Source: Azospirillum sp. TSO35-2 (GTDB lineage Bacteria; Pseudomonadota; Alphaproteobacteria; Azospirillales; Azospirillaceae). From it: a stretch of 64,000 nucleotides of DNA. Both the position numbers and the translations under genes were made by a program. Below the pieces are notes generated by a model. It ran no database searches. It was not told where the DNA came from and worked only from the letters and a program-made list of their open reading frames with translations. Within the stretch, counting starts at the first letter, position 1. Every line of letters starts with the position of its first letter. The stretch lies in contig NZ_LGRA01000013.1 of assembly GCF_003116095.1 (NCBI RefSeq), positions 589,515-653,514 of the forward strand, written 5' to 3'. Shown here piece after piece: positions 49,025 to 58,293 of the stretch.

Positions 49025-50742
49025 CACGCCACCTCCTCATAGAGCCAGGAGCGCAGGATATCGATCGCCTCGTCGGGATACTGGTCGACCAGCTCGCCCA
49101 GCCGGCGGATCGAGGAGGCGCGGACGCGGCCCTCCACCGTGCGCAGCTCGATCAGCTGGTCCATCGTCTCCTCGATGCCGAGCGGCGGGGCGGCGGCGTT
49201 GAGCGCGGCCATCGCCTCGCCCTCGCCACCCGCCGCCGCCGTCGCGCCGGCATCCCCGGCGGCGGCCGGTCCGGTCAGTTGCGGCATCGCCGCCCCGGCC
49301 GGCGCCGCCAGCGCCGGTTGCGCCGGGGGGGCTTCCACCGGTTCCGGGGCCGGGAAGACGCGGCGGATCAGCGGGCGCAGGCCGACCAGGATCAGCAGCG
49401 CCGACAGCACCAGCAGGATCACCCACTGGATCAGCGTCATGACGTTGCGGCTCAGCGTCTCGGCGATCTCGTCACCCAGCGGGCGCGGCGCCAGATCGGG
49501 GGCCAGCTCGACGAATTCCAGGTTGTCCACCGTCACCCGGTCGCCGCGCGCCTGGTCGAAGCCCATGGCGGAGCGCACCAGTTCGGACAGCCGCTGCAAC
49601 TCCTCCGGCGCGCGCGCCTCGTACTGGCGGGTGCCGTCGGGGGCAGTCTTCCAGGTGCCGTTGACCAGCACCGCAACGCTGAGCCGGCGCACGTCGCCCG
49701 GCTCGATCACCGTTTCGCGGGCGACGTTGGAGATCTCGTAGTTGACGGTCTCTTCCTGCCGCTTGTTGTCGTTGGACGATTGCGGACCCTGCGACTGGGC
49801 ACGGACGTCGCGTTGCGGCAGGTTCTGCTCGGCGGTGACCGGCGGTTCGCCGTTGTTGTCGACGCTGCGTTCCTGCTCCTGCACCGTCTGGGTGGAGCGG
49901 ACGACCTGGCTGTTGGGGTCGAAGGTCTGGCTGCGCACCACCTCGCGCTTGGTCTCGACGTCGGCGGCGACCTGGACGCGGACGTTGCCGGCGCCGAGCC
50001 GCGCCACCAGCATCTGCTCGATCGCCCGCGCCACCCGGGTTTCCGCCGCCACCCGCAGCCCGTCGGTGCGGGCCGACGCGAGGCCGGGCCCGTCATCCTC
50101 GGTCAACAGTTGCTCGCCGGAGGAATCCATCACCGTCACGGCGCCGGGCTTCAGGTTGGGCACCGCGGCGGAGACGAGGTGGCGGATCGACAGCGCCTGC
50201 TTGCGGTCCAGGCTGGCGCGGCCGCGCATGCGCACCACCACCGACGCCGTCGGCTTGGGGGCGCTGCGCGAGAATTCCTCGCGGTCGGGCAGCACGATGT
50301 GGACGCGCGCCGCCTCGATGCCGGCCAGCGTCTCGATGGTGCGGCCCAGCTCGCCTTCCATGGCGCGCAACCGGTTGATGCGCTGCATGAAGCTGGTGAT
50401 GCCAAGCGGCTTGTCGGTGTCGAACAGCTCGTAGCCGACGCCGCCGTGCGACGGCAGGCCCTTTTCGGCCAGCGCCATGCGCAGCCGCGACACCTCCGAC
50501 TGCGGCACGTTGATCGTCGTGCCGTCGAAGGCGGCGCTGACCGGCACCCCCATCTCCTCGATCGCCTTGACGATACGGCCGGCTTCGGCGGGCTCCAGCC
50601 CGCTGTAGAGAGCGGTCATGTGCGGCTGCGACAGCAGCAGGGCCATGCCGGCGACCGCCAGGGCGATGCCCAGGCCGGTGCCGGTCAGCACCACCAGACG
50701 CCCACGCCCCAAAGACCGCAAGGTGTCGATCAGACTGTCCAC
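49024..50742 (-). CDS. fliF: Flagellar MS-ring protein FliF
   Basis: 572 aa. Starts at GTG 50742; the longer frame crosses the promoter region. Two membrane helices (about 18-38 and 470-490) flank the ring-building domains: Y-S-G-L-E-P-A-E-A-G-R-I and V-S-A-A-V-P-N-L-K-P-G-A-V-T-V-M-D. The C-terminal tail ends with a FliG-binding segment. Heads the fliF-fliH-fliN-fliP-fliG operon. Confidence 0.96.
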   Translation of the reverse strand: MDSLIDTLRSLGRGRLVVLTGTGLGIALAVAGMALLLSQPHMTALYSGLEPAEAGRIVKAIEEMGVPVSAAFDGTTINVPQSEVSRLRMALAEKGLPSHGGVGYELFDTDKPLGITSFMQRINRLRAMEGELGRTIETLAGIEAARVHIVLPDREEFSRSAPKPTASVVVRMRGRASLDRKQALSIRHLVSAAVPNLKPGAVTVMDSSGEQLLTEDDGPGLASARTDGLRVAAETRVARAIEQMLVARLGAGNVRVQVAADVETKREVVRSQTFDPNSQVVRSTQTVQEQERSVDNNGEPPVTAEQNLPQRDVRAQSQGPQSSNDNKRQEETVNYEISNVARETVIEPGDVRRLSVAVLVNGTWKTAPDGTRQYEARAPEELQRLSELVRSAMGFDQARGDRVTVDNLEFVELAPDLAPRPLGDEIAETLSRNVMTLIQWVILLVLSALLILVGLRPLIRRVFPAPEPVEAPPAQPALAAPAGAAMPQLTGPAAAGDAGATAAAGGEGEAMAALNAAAPPLGIEETMDQLIELRTVEGRVRASSIRRLGELVDQYPDEAIDILRSWLYEEVA

Positions 50743-50822
50743 GGCTTCCGCACCTTTAAAGTTTCCGAAAATCGGTGGGCCTAGTCTTCGCCCCGCGCAC
50801 CTCCTCACGCTAACGGGGTGAC

Positions 50823-50842
50823 TTTTAAGCGGAGTAAAAAAC
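50823..50842. promoter_or_regulatory. Shared flagellar motif between fliF and fliL (divergent)
   Basis: TTTTAAGCGGAGTAAAAAAC lies 81 bases from the fliF start and 88 bases from fliL. A second, weaker word (ACCTTTAAAG, 50752-50761) is nearer fliF. Confidence 0.5.
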
Positions 50843-50929
50843 CGGAGCGTTGCTCGGATCAAAGCACCTAAAACTTTATCGGCTCTTCGATTTACTAAAA
50901 TTTTCGGCAATCGCAGGCGGGGGTGACGG

Positions 50930-51472
50930 ATGATTACACGACTTGGTATGGCAGAGCCGGGGGCGAGGAAGACAGAGATCCTGAACGCGCTGCTCGGCTC
51001 GCGGCGGGTCGTCGTCTTCGTCCTGCCGCTGGCCCGCCTGCTGGCCGGCGCGCTGGCCCTGGTGGCGGTGGCCGCAGCCGGGCTGGCCGGCTACTGGCTG
51101 TCCGCCGGTCCGCAGGCGGTCGAACGGCTGTGGCCGTCGGCGGCGGCGCCGGCGATCGTCGACAGCGTGATCGACATGCCGGAGATGATCGTCAACCTGC
51201 GCCGCGACACCCCGTCGCGATTCCTGAAGATCGGCCTCGGCCTTGCCGTCGCCCCGCGCGACCGCGGGCTGGTGGAACGGGCGGGGCCGCAACTGACCGA
51301 CAGCCTTCAGGAGTTCCTGCGCAACATCGACCAGGACGATCTGGAAGGGTCGGCCGGGTTGCACCGGCTGCGCACCGAGATCAAGCGCCGCTTCAACCTG
51401 ATCCTGTCCGAACCCAACAGCCAGCGGGAGATCGTCACCGACGTCCTGCTGCGCAGCCTGCTCACGCAATAG
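50930..51472 (+). CDS. fliL: Flagellar basal body protein FliL
   Basis: 180 aa. One membrane helix (about 36-58), then the periplasmic domain: V-I-D-M-P-E-M-I-V-N-L-R-R and F-L-K-I-G-L-G-L, ending I-V-T-D-V-L-L-R-S-L-L-T-Q. It supports the stator around the motor. Confidence 0.92.
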   Translation: MITRLGMAEPGARKTEILNALLGSRRVVVFVLPLARLLAGALALVAVAAAGLAGYWLSAGPQAVERLWPSAAAPAIVDSVIDMPEMIVNLRRDTPSRFLKIGLGLAVAPRDRGLVERAGPQLTDSLQEFLRNIDQDDLEGSAGLHRLRTEIKRRFNLILSEPNSQREIVTDVLLRSLLTQ

Positions 51473-51501
51473 CGACCGCGCTCGAACCCGCAGAGGCCCG
51501 G

Positions 51502-52665
51502 ATGACGAACACCACCACCCCCCTTTCCGACGGCGACACCGGCGGTCTGCAACCGGCGCCGGCCGACGCGATGGCGGACTGGTCCGACGTGGATTGGGAG
51601 AGCGCCGCCGCGGAGCCGGCTCCCCAACCAGCGGCCGCTCCGGCCGAAGCGGCGCGGGACACGCTGTCCGGCTACGCGACCGACACCAAGACGCTGAGCC
51701 AGGAGGAGATCGACCGGCTGCTGAACTTCGGCGCGCCGGTCACCGACGACGCGACCTTGAGCGCGATCCAGCGCCTGGTCAGCTCGACGACGGTCAACAA
51801 GGACCGGCTGCCGATGCTGGACGTGGTGTTCGACCGCATGGTGCGGCTGCTGAACACCTCGCTGCGCCAGTTCGCCTCGACCAACGTCGAAGCCTCGCTG
51901 TCGAAGATCGAGTGGCTGCGCTACAGCGAATTCCAGGACACCATCGAGCTGCCGGCGCTGATCGGCGTCGCCCGTGCCGAGCAGTGGGACAACCAGCTGC
52001 TGGTGTCGATCGACAGCGCGCTGATCTACTGCATGATGGACGTGCTGCTGGGCGGGCGGCGGGCGCGGCCGGGACGGATCGACGGGCGCGCCTACACCTC
52101 GATCGAACGCAAGATGACCGAGCGGATGATGAAGGTGGTGCTCCAGGATCTGGGGCAGTCCTTCGATCCGCTGGCCCAGGTCGACTTCGTGTTCGACCGG
52201 CTGGAGGTCAACCCGCAGTTCGCCACCATCACCCGCAGCACCAACGCCATCATCCGCGTCCGCATCGAGGTCGAGGTCGAACGCCGCACCGGCCACATCG
52301 ACATCGTCATCCCCTACTCCACCCTGGAGCCGATCCGCGGCAAGCTGGTGCAGATGTTCATGGGCGAGAAGTTCGGCCATGACACCGTGTGGGAAAGCCA
52401 CCTGAAGAACGAACTGATGCGCTCCAAGCTGGAGCTGGTCGCCGTGCTGGCCGAGACCAAGGTCCCGCTGGGCGAGGTGCTGGCCTGGCAGAAGGGCCAA
52501 TCGCTGAAGCTGCGCATCAACCCCGACAGCACGGTGCTGGTCTTCAGCAAGACCATTCCGCTGTTCGCCGGCCATATGGGCCAGCGCAACGACAACATCG
52601 CGGTGAAGATCGACACCGACCTCGACACCAAGCAGGAGCTGATCGATGGTCTCCTTTCTCATTGA
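51502..52665 (+). CDS. fliM: Flagellar motor switch protein FliM
   Basis: 387 aa. ATG 51502 follows gagg. The FliG-binding middle (L-S-Q-E-E-I-D-R-L-L, then G-G-R, Y-T-S-I-E-R-K-M) and C-terminal SpoA domain (K-V-P-L-G-E-V-L-A-W-Q-K-G-Q-S-L-K-L) are clear. An extra N-terminal stretch of about 60 residues is Ala/Pro-rich. The C terminus overlaps the next gene by 20 bases. Confidence 0.96.
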   Translation: MTNTTTPLSDGDTGGLQPAPADAMADWSDVDWESAAAEPAPQPAAAPAEAARDTLSGYATDTKTLSQEEIDRLLNFGAPVTDDATLSAIQRLVSSTTVNKDRLPMLDVVFDRMVRLLNTSLRQFASTNVEASLSKIEWLRYSEFQDTIELPALIGVARAEQWDNQLLVSIDSALIYCMMDVLLGGRRARPGRIDGRAYTSIERKMTERMMKVVLQDLGQSFDPLAQVDFVFDRLEVNPQFATITRSTNAIIRVRIEVEVERRTGHIDIVIPYSTLEPIRGKLVQMFMGEKFGHDTVWESHLKNELMRSKLELVAVLAETKVPLGEVLAWQKGQSLKLRINPDSTVLVFSKTIPLFAGHMGQRNDNIAVKIDTDLDTKQELIDGLLSH

Positions 52666-53317
52666 CGCGGCCCTGGCGGTGATGCTGGTCACGGCGACGG
52701 TCTATCTGGTCATCGTCAACAAACGCCTGAAGCTGCTGCGCACCGGCCAGTCCGAAATCAACGCGCTGGTGTCGACCTTCTCGCGGTCAATCGACGACAC
52801 CGACGCTTCGATGAAGCGCCTCGTCGCTTCGGCCACCGACATCGCCACCCGCCTGTCCGACGAGTTGGACCGTGCCAAGGGCATGAAGGAAGACATGACG
52901 CTGATCCTCGGATCCTGCGAGCGGACCGCGACGCGGATGGAGGACTCGGTGCAGCACGCCCGCGCCGTCCTGCGCCGCCTGGACGAGGGCGCGATGCGCA
53001 CCACCCGGCCGCGCGCGCCGTCGCCGGCCGCGACCGCCATGGCGGCCGAGTTCACCGCCGCCGCGACCCGCACCGTCGCCACCGCTCCCGCCGCGCCGGC
53101 CGATGACTTGGCAACGCCGCGGATCGGAGCGTACAGCGACGTCGACAAGGAGCCCGGCGCCGGCAACTTCCGCGCCCTGGAGCTGCCGTTGCGCGCGACG
53201 CCGGCCGCCGAGCCGCCGGAGTCGCCGGAGCAACCGCAGGACGCCTCCGCTCCGTCCGCCAGGGCGGCGGCCAACGCCTTCTACGCGCGGCTGCGCACCG
53301 TCGGTTCGGAGGGTTGA
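52646..53317 (+). CDS. FliM-linked membrane coiled-coil protein (DUF6468-like, 223 aa)
   Basis: A single N-terminal membrane helix (about 4-22) leads to a long helical region, S-E-I-N-A-L-V-S-T-F and A-S-M-K-R-L-V-A-S-A-T-D-I-A-T-R-L-S, then an Ala/Pro-rich tail. It occupies the fliM-motE slot where alphaproteobacteria often have a DUF6468 gene; the family name is from memory. It starts within the fliM end. Confidence 0.7.
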   Translation: MVSFLIDAALAVMLVTATVYLVIVNKRLKLLRTGQSEINALVSTFSRSIDDTDASMKRLVASATDIATRLSDELDRAKGMKEDMTLILGSCERTATRMEDSVQHARAVLRRLDEGAMRTTRPRAPSPAATAMAAEFTAAATRTVATAPAAPADDLATPRIGAYSDVDKEPGAGNFRALELPLRATPAAEPPESPEQPQDASAPSARAAANAFYARLRTVGSEG

Positions 53318-53320
53318 TCG

Positions 53321-54097
53321 ATGATCCCGCGCATTCTTCCCATCACCCTGGTCGCCCTGCTGATGGTGCTGCCGCTGAAGCTGGGGGCCCTGATGGACGG
53401 CTTTCCGGTGATCGCCCAGCAGTTCGACCGCGAGTTCGGCGCGCATGAACGGCCCTGGGCCACCGACCTGAAGGCCACCGATCCGAAAGCCACGGACCCG
53501 AAAGCCCCGGACCCGAAAGCCACGGAGTCCAAGAACACCGATCCGAAGCCCGCCGCCCAGCCGGTGGCGGCCGCCGTGGCCGCCGCCCCTGAAGCGCCGG
53601 CCACCGTGGCGCTGGCGCCGCCCAACTGCGCCGACCCGCTGCTGCGCGAGGCGATCGGCGAGCAGAAGGCCGACACCGCCAGCCGCCAGGGCCGCCTGCG
53701 CGAGGCCGAAGCGGTCCTCACCGCCACCGAGGCCCGGGTCGGCACCCAGATCCAGCGCCTGAACACGGTGAAGCGCGAGGTCGAGACGCTGATGACCCAG
53801 CGCTCCAACCTTCAGCAGGAGGATCTGCGCCGGATGGTCGCGATCTACGAGGCGATGAAGCCGCGCGACGCCGCCCGCATCCTGAACGACCTGGAAACCG
53901 ACATCGTCGTCGACGTGCTCGACCGCATCACCGAGCGGCGGACCGCCCCCATCCTCGCCGAGATGGCCGACGCCAAGGCGCGGGAGGTGACGCGGCTGAT
54001 CCTGCAACGCCGCGCGCTGCCCGGCGACCGCAAGACCACCGCCGCGGCCATCCCCGTCGGTGCCCCGCTGCCGCCGCGCCCCACCCTGACGAACTGA
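53321..54097 (+). CDS. motE: MotE-like flagellar chaperone (MgtE-N domain)
   Basis: 258 aa. A signal or anchor segment (about 5-25) is followed by a run of near-identical D-P-K-A-T units (about 50-75, 15-base tandem repeats), a coiled coil (about 110-165) and a C-terminal MgtE-N-like domain: Y-E-A-M-K-P-R-D-A-A-R-I-L-N-D-L. MotE stabilises motor and periplasmic proteins in Sinorhizobium. Confidence 0.82.
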   Translation: MIPRILPITLVALLMVLPLKLGALMDGFPVIAQQFDREFGAHERPWATDLKATDPKATDPKAPDPKATESKNTDPKPAAQPVAAAVAAAPEAPATVALAPPNCADPLLREAIGEQKADTASRQGRLREAEAVLTATEARVGTQIQRLNTVKREVETLMTQRSNLQQEDLRRMVAIYEAMKPRDAARILNDLETDIVVDVLDRITERRTAPILAEMADAKAREVTRLILQRRALPGDRKTTAAAIPVGAPLPPRPTLTN

Positions 54098-54102
54098 ACG
54101 CC

Positions 54103-55551
54103 ATGACCCGCATGCCCGATCCCGTCCAGGCCCCGCCCCGCCCGGCCGCCCCCCCGGCGCCGCGGACCAACGCCAGCGATGACGACGCGCGCGACGACGC
54201 CTTCGCCAGCCTGGTCGACGAGGCCGAGGAGGAGGACACCGACGACGCGTCCTCCAAGACCGACACCGCCCGGAAACGCCCGGCGGCGCCGAAGCCGGAT
54301 TCGACGTCGCCCTTCGTCGCGCAGACGTTCGCCACCGGCGAACCGCCGCTGACGCCGTGGGCCGTCGCGACCGTCCCGGCGACCGCCACCGCCACGGTGC
54401 CGCCCACCGACGGTGGGGCAGCGACGGTCCCGCCGGTGACGACGCCGCCCGCCGCCCCGGACCACGCCGCGCCCCCGATCCCGGCGGCAGCCGCACCCGG
54501 TGATGCCGCCGCGCCGACCAACGCGCCGGCAACCACCCCGGCCGCCCTTGCGGGGGTGGGCGCCGAGGCGTCCACGACCGCCCGGAGCCAAGCCACCGCC
54601 TCCGCACCGGCCACCACCGACGGACCGGCGAACCCGGCCGCCGTGACCACCCCGCCGGCCGGCACCGCCGCCCCCTTGATCACGGCGTCGACCCCGGCGT
54701 CGGCCACGGCCGCCATTCCCATCCAGGCGCAAGCGCCGACCGCACCCCCCGGCCAGGCCGCGACCGCCTCCGGCGACGAGGGTGAGGCCGCGCGCAGCGA
54801 TGGCGCCGACCCCCGCCGCCCGGTGCGCAGCGGCGCCCGCGGTGTCGGCGCCCTGCCCGGCCGCGCCGCCAACGCGGACGGCAAAAACGATCCGGCGGCA
54901 GCGTCCGCCGGGGCGTCCGCGTCGAAAGGCAACGCCGGCACGAACACCGCCCCCGCCGCCGCACCGGCCTTCGCCGCCGAACCGCCACCGGCCTTCGCCG
55001 CGCCGACAAGCGCGGGGCTGAGCAGCGGCGCCACCCCGACCGGGTTCGAGGCGGTGCCGACCCTGCCGGCGCAGGCCGCCACCCAATACGCCGCCGCGGC
55101 GGCCTCGGGCCGGACGGCGGTCGCCCACGGGCCGGCGATGGCCCAGCTCGCCGCGCCGCTGGTCCGCGTGGCCGAGGCCGGTGGCGGCGAGTTCCACATC
55201 AACCTCGCCCCGGCGGAGCTTGGGCGGGTGCGGGTCATCGCCGACGTGTCGGACGGCAAGGTGGCGCTGACCGTCCAGGCCGAGCACGCCGACACGCTGG
55301 CCCTGTTGCGCCGCGACCTGCAGCAGCTCGAACGGGCGCTCGGCGACTCCGGGCTGTCGCTCGACAACGCCAGCCTTCAGTTCTCGCTGCAAGGCGACGG
55401 GCAATCCCAAGGCTTTTCGGCCCCCGGCCAGGGCGGCGACGGCCGCGCCCCCGGCGGCTGGCAGACCCTGGCGCTGGCCGAAGCCACACCCGAACCCACG
55501 GCCGACCGCGTGCCGCGCCCGATCGACGGGCTGGTCGACGTCACCATCTGA
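54103..55551 (+). CDS. fliK: Flagellar hook-length control protein FliK
   Basis: 482 aa. Long Ala/Thr/Pro-rich ruler region (1-330), then the conserved hook-domain C terminus (about 355-440): F-H-I-N-L-A-P-A-E-L-G-R-V-R-V and L-L-R-R-D-L-Q-Q-L-E-R-A-L. It measures hook length and signals the FlhB switch. Confidence 0.93.
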   Translation: MTRMPDPVQAPPRPAAPPAPRTNASDDDARDDAFASLVDEAEEEDTDDASSKTDTARKRPAAPKPDSTSPFVAQTFATGEPPLTPWAVATVPATATATVPPTDGGAATVPPVTTPPAAPDHAAPPIPAAAAPGDAAAPTNAPATTPAALAGVGAEASTTARSQATASAPATTDGPANPAAVTTPPAGTAAPLITASTPASATAAIPIQAQAPTAPPGQAATASGDEGEAARSDGADPRRPVRSGARGVGALPGRAANADGKNDPAAASAGASASKGNAGTNTAPAAAPAFAAEPPPAFAAPTSAGLSSGATPTGFEAVPTLPAQAATQYAAAAASGRTAVAHGPAMAQLAAPLVRVAEAGGGEFHINLAPAELGRVRVIADVSDGKVALTVQAEHADTLALLRRDLQQLERALGDSGLSLDNASLQFSLQGDGQSQGFSAPGQGGDGRAPGGWQTLALAEATPEPTADRVPRPIDGLVDVTI

Positions 55552-55563
55552 GGAAAGGCCATC

Positions 55564-56238
55564 ATGACGACCACCACGAGCACCGCGCTCCCGACCACCG
55601 CCGCCACCAAGGCCGCGGCCACCGCTACGGCGGAGGAGGGCAAGAAGTCGACCGTCGACTACGAATCCTTCCTGAAGCTGCTGACGGCGCAGTTGCGCAA
55701 CCAGGATCCGCTGGCGCCGATGGACGCGACCCAGTTCATGACCCAGCTGGCCCAGCTGTCCACCGTCGAGCAGTCGATGAAGTCCAACGACACGCTGACC
55801 CAGGTGCTCGACACGCTGAAGAGCAGCGGCATGCGCATGGACATGGCCTTCCTCGGCCGCAAGGTCGAGGTGTCGTCCGACGCGCTGGCGCTGACCGGCG
55901 GCAAGGCGGAGGCCGCCTACACCGTCGACGGCACGCCGGCCAGCGTGAAGCTGGAGGTGCTGAACAGCGCCGGCAACGTCGTCTACGGCACCGCCGGCTC
56001 GTTGCAGACCGGGCGGCAGCTCTTCAGTTGGAATGGCAAGACGACCGCCGGCGCCACGATGCCCGACGGCCAATACACGCTGCGGATCACCGCCAAGGAC
56101 AAGGACGGCAAGGCCCTGAACAGCGCCAGCGTCATCACCGACACGGTGGCCGAGGTGCGCAGCGTCGATGGCGCCACCAAGTTCGTGCTGAAGAACGGCG
56201 CCACCGTCGGCGCCGACACGGTCTTGTCGGCGTCCTGA
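55564..56238 (+). CDS. flgD: Flagellar hook-capping protein FlgD
   Basis: 224 aa. F-L-K-L-L-T-A-Q-L-R-N-Q-D-P-L-A-P-M-D and Q-F-M-T-Q-L-A-Q-L-S-T-V-E-Q are diagnostic. Last gene of the fliL-fliM-motE-fliK-flgD unit. The hook gene flgE, usually next, is not in the window. Confidence 0.96.
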   Translation: MTTTTSTALPTTAATKAAATATAEEGKKSTVDYESFLKLLTAQLRNQDPLAPMDATQFMTQLAQLSTVEQSMKSNDTLTQVLDTLKSSGMRMDMAFLGRKVEVSSDALALTGGKAEAAYTVDGTPASVKLEVLNSAGNVVYGTAGSLQTGRQLFSWNGKTTAGATMPDGQYTLRITAKDKDGKALNSASVITDTVAEVRSVDGATKFVLKNGATVGADTVLSAS

Positions 56239-56275
56239 CCGCTGGGCGAGGATGCCCGTAAAGGCGATCGAAGGG

Positions 56276-56310
56276 TCAGAGGGCGCCGGCCTGCGGTCGG
56301 CGCCCTCTGA
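56276..56310. terminator. Perfect 13-bp hairpin terminator
   Basis: TCAGAGGGCGCCG (56276-56288) pairs with its exact complement (56298-56310) over a 9-base loop, between the flgD stop and the convergent minus-strand unit. It can end both transcripts. Confidence 0.8.
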
Positions 56311-56318
56311 AAACGCCA

Positions 56319-56786
56319 TCACAGGCGCGTGTTGTCCTGGCGCAGCAGCCGGTCGATCAGCACCGCCCTGACCGGCTGTCCGGCAAAGGGACCGTTGGCG
56401 CTGGACAGCAGCGCCGCGGCCACCGCCTGCGGATCGACCGCGGGACCGTTGAACCGGCCGGTGCCGGCAAGCTCGAACAGCGATTCCAGCATGGCGCTGC
56501 GGGTGTGGGGCAGGCGGCGGCGCACCATCTGCGCCTGATCGACGCTGCCCGCTTCCAGCGTGACCTGGGTCAGGATGAAGGCGATGGTCCGGCCCTGGTT
56601 CAGCAGCGGCACGACCAGTTGGCCGGCCTCGACGTAATAAGGGCCGCCGCCGATCCCCTCGCCGGCGGCCTCATGGGCGCCGTTCTCCGCCGACGCCGGG
56701 CGCGGCAGGGTGTCGTAGCGCCCGAAGCCGTAGCCGCCGGCGAAGGCAAGGCCGGCGGCCACGGCGAACAGAAGAACGGCTTTCAT
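56319..56786 (-). CDS. FliL-like periplasmic flagellar protein (155 aa)
   Basis: An N-terminal hydrophobic segment (about 1-20) anchors or exports the protein. The rest resembles the FliL periplasmic domain in outline: L-V-V-P-L-L-N-Q-G-R-T-I-A-F-I-L-T-Q-V-T-L-E, then L-E-S-L-F-E-L and I-D-R-L-L-R-Q-D. Last in the flgF-flgG-flgA-flgH unit, 18 bases after flgH. A FliL paralogue is inference; fliL itself is at 50930. Confidence 0.6.
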   Translation of the reverse strand: MKAVLLFAVAAGLAFAGGYGFGRYDTLPRPASAENGAHEAAGEGIGGGPYYVEAGQLVVPLLNQGRTIAFILTQVTLEAGSVDQAQMVRRRLPHTRSAMLESLFELAGTGRFNGPAVDPQAVAAALLSSANGPFAGQPVRAVLIDRLLRQDNTRL

Positions 56787-56804
56787 GATGCGGCTTTCCG
56801 GGGA

Positions 56805-57536
56805 TCAGAAGGGCAGGACGACATCCAGCACCTGCTGGCCGTAGCGCGGCTGCTGCACGTCGGTGATCTGGCCGCGCCCGCCATAGGTGACGCGCGCCTC
56901 GGCGACCTTGTCGTAGTCGATGGTGTTGGCGTTGCTGATGTCCTCGGGCCGCAGGACGCCGGCGATCCGCATCTCGCGCAGTTCGTAATTGACCCGCACC
57001 TCCTGCCGGCCGGCGATCACGAAGTTGCCGTTGGGCAGCACCTGGGTCACCACCGCGGCCACCCGCATGGCGATGCGCTCGTTGCGCTGGATGGTGCCGT
57101 TGCCGGTGGAGTTGCTGGTGCTCTCCGCATCCACCAAGTTCGCCGGATCGACCGCGTCGGGCAGCACGGCCGGCAGGCGGCTTTCCAGCCCGAAGAAGTT
57201 GGGCAGCCCCGCCTTCTCGGTGTTGGAGCGCCCGCGCTGGGTGCTGTTGCGCATCTGCGCCTGATCGGAGATGTCGATGATGACGGTCAGCAGGTCGCCG
57301 ACCGCCTTGGCGCGCGGGTCGCGGAAGAAGTTGCGCGAGCCGGTGCGCCACAGCGAACTCGGGATCTGCTCGGTCGGCACCGCCTGCGGCATCGGCAGCG
57401 AGATCACCCGGGCCTCCGGCTGGAGACCGGGGTTGGTGATCTCCGACAGGCTGGGGGCGCTGCCGATGTCGGCCAGCCGCGCGCAGCCGCCCGTCGCAAC
57501 GGTGAGCATCAGAAGGGGGACGAGCGCGGTGCGCAT
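56805..57536 (-). CDS. flgH: Flagellar L-ring protein FlgH
   Basis: 243 aa. Lipobox T-G-G-C (Cys about 18), then S-L-W-R-T-G-S-R-N-F-F-R-D-P-R-A and V-G-D-L-L-T-V-I-I-D-I-S. Ring in the outer membrane. Confidence 0.96.
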   Translation of the reverse strand: MRTALVPLLMLTVATGGCARLADIGSAPSLSEITNPGLQPEARVISLPMPQAVPTEQIPSSLWRTGSRNFFRDPRAKAVGDLLTVIIDISDQAQMRNSTQRGRSNTEKAGLPNFFGLESRLPAVLPDAVDPANLVDAESTSNSTGNGTIQRNERIAMRVAAVVTQVLPNGNFVIAGRQEVRVNYELREMRIAGVLRPEDISNANTIDYDKVAEARVTYGGRGQITDVQQPRYGQQVLDVVLPF

Positions 57537-57570
57537 GACGAAGGCTCCCTGTTGGCCTTGACGACCCGAA

Positions 57571-58293
57571 TCACGGTCTGGACGGCGCGTCCGGCGATGG
57601 CAGACGCGGCCCGCTCACCGACACGGTTTCGGCACCGGTGACGGTGCCGGTGACGACGGTGCTGCTGGCGATGTTCATGACGCGGACGAGATCGCCGACC
57701 CCGCCCTCCTGCAGGGCCCGGCCGCGCGCGGCCAGCCGCAGCATGCCGTCCTCGTAGACCAGCGTGACCGGGCGGTTGCGCTGGACCACGATCGGCGCGC
57801 CGACCGACCCGACCTGAACCAGCCGGCCGGCCGGCATCTGCCGGCGCGGCGACTGCCCGATCAGCGCGTCCGCCGACGCGATGAAGGCGGCGCCGGCGCG
57901 CTCCAGCGGCATGCGCACCATGGTCAGGTCGGCCGCTTCGATGACCTCGCCCGGCCGGATGCGGCGGACCGGCACCGGCATCGCCACCTCGACATCGGCC
58001 CGGCCGGCCAGCTCGACCGTCCGGCCGCCGCTGACGATCTGGGCGTGGAACAGCCCGACCTTGGGGTCGAACGCGATGTCGCGGACGGCGTCCACCGGCC
58101 CGTCGAACGGCCGCCCCAGCGTCAGCGCCACCCGGGCGTCGGGCGGCGCCGTGGCGCCGAGCGAAGCCAGGATCTCGTCGGCTAGGCGGTCTTCCACCGG
58201 GCCCGCGCCGGCCGGCGGCGCCAGGACCAGCAGCGCCGGAACCAGCAGCGCCGCCGCAAGCCCGCGGGTGATGGAGTGCCGCATCATCCTCAC
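57571..58293 (-). CDS. flgA: Flagellar P-ring chaperone FlgA
   Basis: 240 aa from the GTG that overlaps the flgG stop (GTGA); ATG at 58287 is an equally good start. A signal peptide ends at about 31. SAF-like domain: V-R-R-I-R-P-G-E-V-I-E-A-A-D-L and G-Q-S-P-R-R-Q-M-P-A-G-R. Helps assemble FlgI, which is outside this window. Confidence 0.93.
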   Translation of the reverse strand: MRMMRHSITRGLAAALLVPALLVLAPPAGAGPVEDRLADEILASLGATAPPDARVALTLGRPFDGPVDAVRDIAFDPKVGLFHAQIVSGGRTVELAGRADVEVAMPVPVRRIRPGEVIEAADLTMVRMPLERAGAAFIASADALIGQSPRRQMPAGRLVQVGSVGAPIVVQRNRPVTLVYEDGMLRLAARGRALQEGGVGDLVRVMNIASSTVVTGTVTGAETVSVSGPRLPSPDAPSRP

